This document shows positions 61,181 to 64,000 of a DNA stretch of 64,000 nucleotides, one piece after another. The DNA lies in NCBI GenBank assembly GCA_026129405.1, contig JAHCID010000002.1, positions 682,001 to 746,000 of the forward strand. The letters run 5' to 3'. This stretch comes from a bacterium. Lineage in GTDB: Bacteria; Desulfobacterota; Binatia; DP-6. The notes below the pieces were generated by a model. It saw nothing but the letters and a program-made list of their open reading frames with translations, was not told the DNA's origin and did no database searches. How positions within the stretch are numbered: the stretch's first letter is position 1; the number at the start of each line of letters is the position of its first letter. The translations under genes and the position numbers were made by a program.

Positions 61181-63018
61181 CGACGGCGGCGATGCTGCTC
61201 GGGACCGGGCCGTTCGCGACCGCGTCGGCGTCCGTGCCGTCGTCGGTGTCGGGCTTCGGCGGCGGGGTCGTCCACTATCCGACCGACACCAGCCAGGGGA
61301 CCTACGGCGCCGTCGCCTTCGCGCCCGGCTTCCTCGGCAGCAGCGCGAACTACGCCTGGCTCGGGCCGCGTCTGGCCTCGCACGGGTTCGTCGTCCTGCT
61401 GATGAACACCAACTCGCCGCTCGACAACGCGCCCTCGCGGGGACAGCAGATCCTGGCTGCCCTCACCTATCTGATCTCGTCGAGCCCGGTGGCCAGCCGG
61501 ATCGACCCGAGCCGCCTCGCGGCGGCCGGACACTCGATGGGCGGCGGCGGTGCGCTCGAGGCCGCGAACGTCACCCCGTGGCTGCGGGCGGTCGTGGCGA
61601 CGCAGCCGTTCAACGCCACCTGGACCAACTGGAACGGCGTCGTCTCGCCAACCCTCATCGTCGGATCCGACGGCGACACCACCGCGCCCGTCGCGACGCA
61701 CGCGATCCCATTCTATACCGCCATTCCGGGCTCCACCGAGAAGGCGTACATCGAGCTGCGCAACGCGCTGCACTCGGAGTCCACCCAGGGGAACGACACC
61801 CAGGGCATGTACATGATCGTGTGGCTGAAGGTCTTCGTCGACGCGGACCTGCGCTACTATCCGTTCCTCTGTCCGAACCCGGGTCCGAGCGACAAGATCC
61901 GCGATTTCCGCACGGCCGTCACCTGTCCGGCCGTGATGACGTGCGGCGACGGCGTCGTCGCCGGCGACGAGGGATGCGACGACGGCGGCATCGTCGCCGG
62001 CGACGGCTGCTCCGCGACCTGCGTCGTCGAGCCCGGGTACCAGTGTACGGGCGAGCCGTCGACCTGCGAGCCCACCTGCGGCGACGGGCTCGTCGTCGGC
62101 GACGAGGCCTGTGACGAGGGAGCCTTGAACGGCGACCCGAGCGCCTGCTGCACGGCATCCTGCTCGTACCGCCTGGCGGGCGAGGAGTGCCGGCCGGCGG
62201 CGGGCGAATGCGACGTCGCCGAGCAGTGCAGCGGCGCCGCGGCGGCGTGCCCCGCCGACGCCTTCGCGTCCGCGAGCACGGTGTGCCGGCCGGCGGCGGG
62301 CGAATGCGACGTCGCCGAGCAGTGCAGCGGGTCGGCCGTGGCCTGTCCGGACGACACGGGGTTGCCGGACACGGACGGCGACACGGTGTGCGACGAGCTC
62401 GACAACTGCCCCGGCGTCGCGAACCCCACGCAGGCGGACGGCGACGGCGACGGGCACGGCGATGCGTGCGATCCGTGCACCAATCTCGGTCCCGCGGTGG
62501 CGTCGAAGACCGCGCTGGTCCTCGATAAGCTCCTGGCGCCGGCCGGCGACGACAAGCTCAGCTTCACGAGCTTCTTCGCCGCCGTCCCCGGGGCCGCCGA
62601 CATCGATCCGCTCGCCGCCGGCGTGCGCTTCCTGATCGCCGACGCGAGCGGCGCGCTGCCGGTCGACGTGACCATCCCGGGCGGCGCCTACGTCGCCGCC
62701 GAGAAGGCCGGCTGGAAGGTCAACGGCGCCGCGACGGCGTGGACGTACAAGAACGCCGGCACCATCGTGCCGACGATCGGCGGCATCACCACGGTGCAGA
62801 TCAAGCGCTTCCCGGCCAAGCCCGGGACGCTCAAGGTGAAGGTCCTCGGGAAGAACGGCAGCTACGGCGTCGCCGCGCTGCCCTTGCTGCCGACCATCGT
62901 GCTGGATCCACCGGTCGCGGAGACCGGCCTGTGCGGCGAGGCGACCTTCCCCAACACCGCACCGGCGAAGCCCAGCTGCATCGCCACGGGCGGGGGCAAG
63001 ACGGTCAAGTGTAAGTGA
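61045..63018 (+). CDS. Secreted polyester hydrolase (PET-hydrolase/cutinase family) with Cys-rich, TSP3 and KTVKCK domains
   Basis: A 657-residue exported alpha/beta hydrolase. Signal peptide residues 1-36. Catalytic domain about 45-296: the nucleophile is Ser164 in GHSMGGGG, the acid Asp211 in GSDGDTTAPV and the base His243 in NALHSES; Phe96 in APGFLGSS and Met165 are placed as the oxyanion residues of PET hydrolases. YPTDTSQGTYGAV, LGPRLASHGFVV and the C-terminal YYPFLCPNP...IRDFRTAVTC closely resemble that family, including the terminal cystine pair Cys276/Cys294. Where IsPETase has Trp185 the aligned residue appears to be Phe189. After this come Myxococcus-type Cys repeats (297-385), a duplicated CRPAAGECDVAEQCSG unit, one TSP3 unit (440-478) and a 170-residue beta domain (488-657). 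Likely substrates are cutin, polyhydroxyalkanoate-like or synthetic polyesters; activity on PET is untested. Confidence 0.88.
   Translation: MSSRGRVSMRVAVGRVAGAVILAAGMIVAAPGRAGADPGHAKGPDPTAAMLLGTGPFATASASVPSSVSGFGGGVVHYPTDTSQGTYGAVAFAPGFLGSSANYAWLGPRLASHGFVVLLMNTNSPLDNAPSRGQQILAALTYLISSSPVASRIDPSRLAAAGHSMGGGGALEAANVTPWLRAVVATQPFNATWTNWNGVVSPTLIVGSDGDTTAPVATHAIPFYTAIPGSTEKAYIELRNALHSESTQGNDTQGMYMIVWLKVFVDADLRYYPFLCPNPGPSDKIRDFRTAVTCPAVMTCGDGVVAGDEGCDDGGIVAGDGCSATCVVEPGYQCTGEPSTCEPTCGDGLVVGDEACDEGALNGDPSACCTASCSYRLAGEECRPAAGECDVAEQCSGAAAACPADAFASASTVCRPAAGECDVAEQCSGSAVACPDDTGLPDTDGDTVCDELDNCPGVANPTQADGDGDGHGDACDPCTNLGPAVASKTALVLDKLLAPAGDDKLSFTSFFAAVPGAADIDPLAAGVRFLIADASGALPVDVTIPGGAYVAAEKAGWKVNGAATAWTYKNAGTIVPTIGGITTVQIKRFPAKPGTLKVKVLGKNGSYGVAALPLLPTIVLDPPVAETGLCGEATFPNTAPAKPSCIATGGGKTVKCK
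62188..62330 (+). repeat. 47-bp perfect direct repeat, 96-bp period
   Basis: 62188-62234 and 62284-62330 are identical over 47 nt and encode the same Cys-rich unit (CRPAAGECDVAEQCSG). The identity at synonymous positions points to a recent in-frame duplication or gene conversion inside the hydrolase linker. Confidence 0.85.
62506..63015 (+). other. KTVKCK-type C-terminal domain (copy in the polyester hydrolase)
   Basis: Residues 488-657 align with residues 467-631 of the beta-helix protein at 31689 (33087-33581): LVL.KL..PA.DD.L.F, ADS or ADAS-G, TIPGGAY, GWK, GGIT, GKNG(A/S)Y, LDPP and a terminal KTVKCK are shared. It contains three or four cysteines at the end. Predicted beta-rich; possible export or anchoring module. 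Confidence 0.75.
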
Positions 63019-63132
63019 CGGAGCGGGCGCGCGGCTCGTCTCCGGCCCCGGCGCCGTCGGCGTGGGGCAGGGGGCGGGCCGCGACCGGTCCCGGCCGGCC
63101 AATCCGTCGGGCTGCGAATGCGACGGCCACGT

Positions 63133-63370
63133 CGTCCTCGACGGGCGACCGGCCGGTCTCGGAAGATTCCAAGTAGACGAGCTAACTCAACCCCGCTCGC
63201 GGTGACCTCGATTCCGCGGCGGCGAGGGGGCGTACATGGGCAGCAGAGGGCGCGTAGCCACGGGAGTCGCCGTCGGCAGAGTTGCCGGGATCGTGATCCT
63301 GGCCGCATGCATGGTCGTCGCGGCATCCGGACGTGCCGGTGCCACGGGGTATGCGAAGGGGTCGGATGCG
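63133..63370 (+). repeat. Leader and signal-peptide cassette, copy B
   Basis: Partner of 60941-61180. Differences are mostly single substitutions plus a 3-nt gap just before the start codon. It gives the propeller gene the same leader and nearly the same signal peptide as the hydrolase. Confidence 0.75.
63157..63188 (+). promoter_or_regulatory. Candidate promoter, copy B
   Basis: TCGGAA (63160-63165) and TAACTC (63183-63188) occupy the same places as the boxes in copy A. The -35 match to consensus is poor; conservation between the copies is the main support. Confidence 0.3.
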
Positions 63371-64000
63371 GCCGGGAACACCGCCGCTGCCGACGGTGCC
63401 GAGTGCACCATCGCCGCCTGCGACGGCGGGGCGATCGCGAAGACCTTCCCGCCGCCGCGGCGCACGACCTGGGCGCCGAAGGGCTGCCGGACGCCCGATC
63501 CGGCGGGTGGGCCGCTGGCGTCGCGTGCGGCGTGGCGGAGCCTGCACGCCGACGAGGTGAACACCGACGAGGTGTCGATCGCCATGGCCCCCATGTTCGC
63601 GGCCGACTGGGTGGCCGAGCCGCAGACCTGGAACCCGACCGGCCCGGTCTTCGACGACGCCGGCAACCTCTACTTCGCGCCGTTCAATCCGCACGAGGAC
63701 GTCGTGCTGATCTCGCTCGAGCCGATCGCCGGCACCCGCCGCTGGGCCATCCCGAACACCACCGGTACCCCGGTCGGTACCGGCACCCCGCTCGTCCTCG
63801 ACGATCCGGACCGTCCGGGCGAGCAGATCGTTTACCTCGGGCTCTACGACCGCGTGCTGGCGGTACGGACCGACGGCGGCATCGTCTGGGATCGCCCGAC
63901 GGGTCTGCCCGGTCCGGCCACCGGCGTCTTCGGCGTCAACTACCATCCCCAGGCCGACGCCATCGTCGGGCTCAGCCGTGACGGCTGGCTCTACGCCGTC
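63236..64000 (+). CDS. Secreted PQQ-binding-like beta-propeller protein (3' end outside the window)
   Basis: Open from ATG 63236 to the window end (255 codons, no stop). The signal peptide (VAVGRVAGIVILAACMVVAASGRAGA) is nearly that of the polyester hydrolase. The mature part has a few Cys, then WD/PQQ-like propeller blades (PVFDDAGNLYFAPFNPHEDVVLISLE, RRWAIPN, GLYDRVLAVRTDGGIVWDRPTG, YHPQADAIVGLSRDGWLYAV), the pattern of quinoprotein-like or BamB-like folds. Whether it binds PQQ cannot be seen from this fragment. Shine-Dalgarno GAGGGGG precedes the start. Confidence 0.8.
   Translation, partial: MGSRGRVATGVAVGRVAGIVILAACMVVAASGRAGATGYAKGSDAAGNTAAADGAECTIAACDGGAIAKTFPPPRRTTWAPKGCRTPDPAGGPLASRAAWRSLHADEVNTDEVSIAMAPMFAADWVAEPQTWNPTGPVFDDAGNLYFAPFNPHEDVVLISLEPIAGTRRWAIPNTTGTPVGTGTPLVLDDPDRPGEQIVYLGLYDRVLAVRTDGGIVWDRPTGLPGPATGVFGVNYHPQADAIVGLSRDGWLYAV

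Overview
The window is about 72% GC, has no rRNA, tRNA, CRISPR array or recognisable mobile element, and is densely coded on both strands with many 4-nt ATGA/GTGA gene overlaps. Several secreted proteins combine thrombospondin type-3 calcium repeats, disulfide-rich C-D-D-G repeats and recurrent beta-rich C-terminal domains. Together with MsrPQ, Tat-exported GMC/subunit-3 pairs and CoA-racemase/acyl-CoA dehydrogenase genes, this suggests a Gram-negative deltaproteobacteria-like soil or groundwater lineage such as Candidatus Binatota or Myxococcota. That placement is an inference from gene style; no marker gene is present.

Layout. 1-8 kb: alpha-methylacyl-CoA racemase, outer-membrane barrel protein, AraC regulator, FrsA-like hydrolase, rhomboid protease, secreted beta-propeller protein, truncated haemoglobin. 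8-17 kb: ethanolamine ammonia-lyase eutBC, a TSP3-repeat secreted protein, MBL hydrolase, nitronate monooxygenase, cyclic-nucleotide-binding protein, metallophosphoesterase, propeller membrane protein, small lipoprotein. 17-28.5 kb: trypsin-like protease, a glycan island (methyltransferase plus GT2/pyruvyl-transferase fusion) divergent from a three-gene operon (NMT1-like binding-fold protein, glycosyltransferase-like protein, HemN-type radical SAM enzyme), a GMC oxidoreductase with its Tat-signal partner, and a J-domain pair. 28.5-41.9 kb: GH5 glycosidase, orphan histidine kinase, parallel beta-helix protein, msrPQ, OmpA-like lipoprotein, GST, SH3-like lipoprotein, Na+/H+ antiporter, acyltransferase, SnoaL-like protein, Cys-rich secreted protein. 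41.9-46.2 kb: hupE - DUF3604 - peptidyl-prolyl isomerase operon. 46.3-56.5 kb: membrane protein, PPOX flavoprotein, serine hydrolase, FAD monooxygenase, methyltransferase, SEC-C protein, acyl-CoA dehydrogenase, lipoprotein methyltransferase, phosphoglucomutase. 56.6-64 kb: a frameshifted beta-helix protein, DUF2779 nuclease-like protein, an SGNH-like protein lacking its serine, a secreted PET-hydrolase-like polyester hydrolase, and a partial PQQ-propeller protein.

Most notable signals: (i) a multidomain secreted homologue of PET hydrolases at 61045-63018; (ii) its promoter, leader and signal peptide are duplicated in front of an unrelated secreted protein 2.2 kb downstream; (iii) many genes have a TANNNN -10 hexamer only 6-9 nt before the start codon, often with a TTG-type -35 box 18 nt further up, implying widespread leaderless mRNAs; (iv) two conserved-looking operons of unknown purpose; and (v) at least five genes carry apparent frameshifts in extremely GC-rich runs, which look more like consensus errors than decay.
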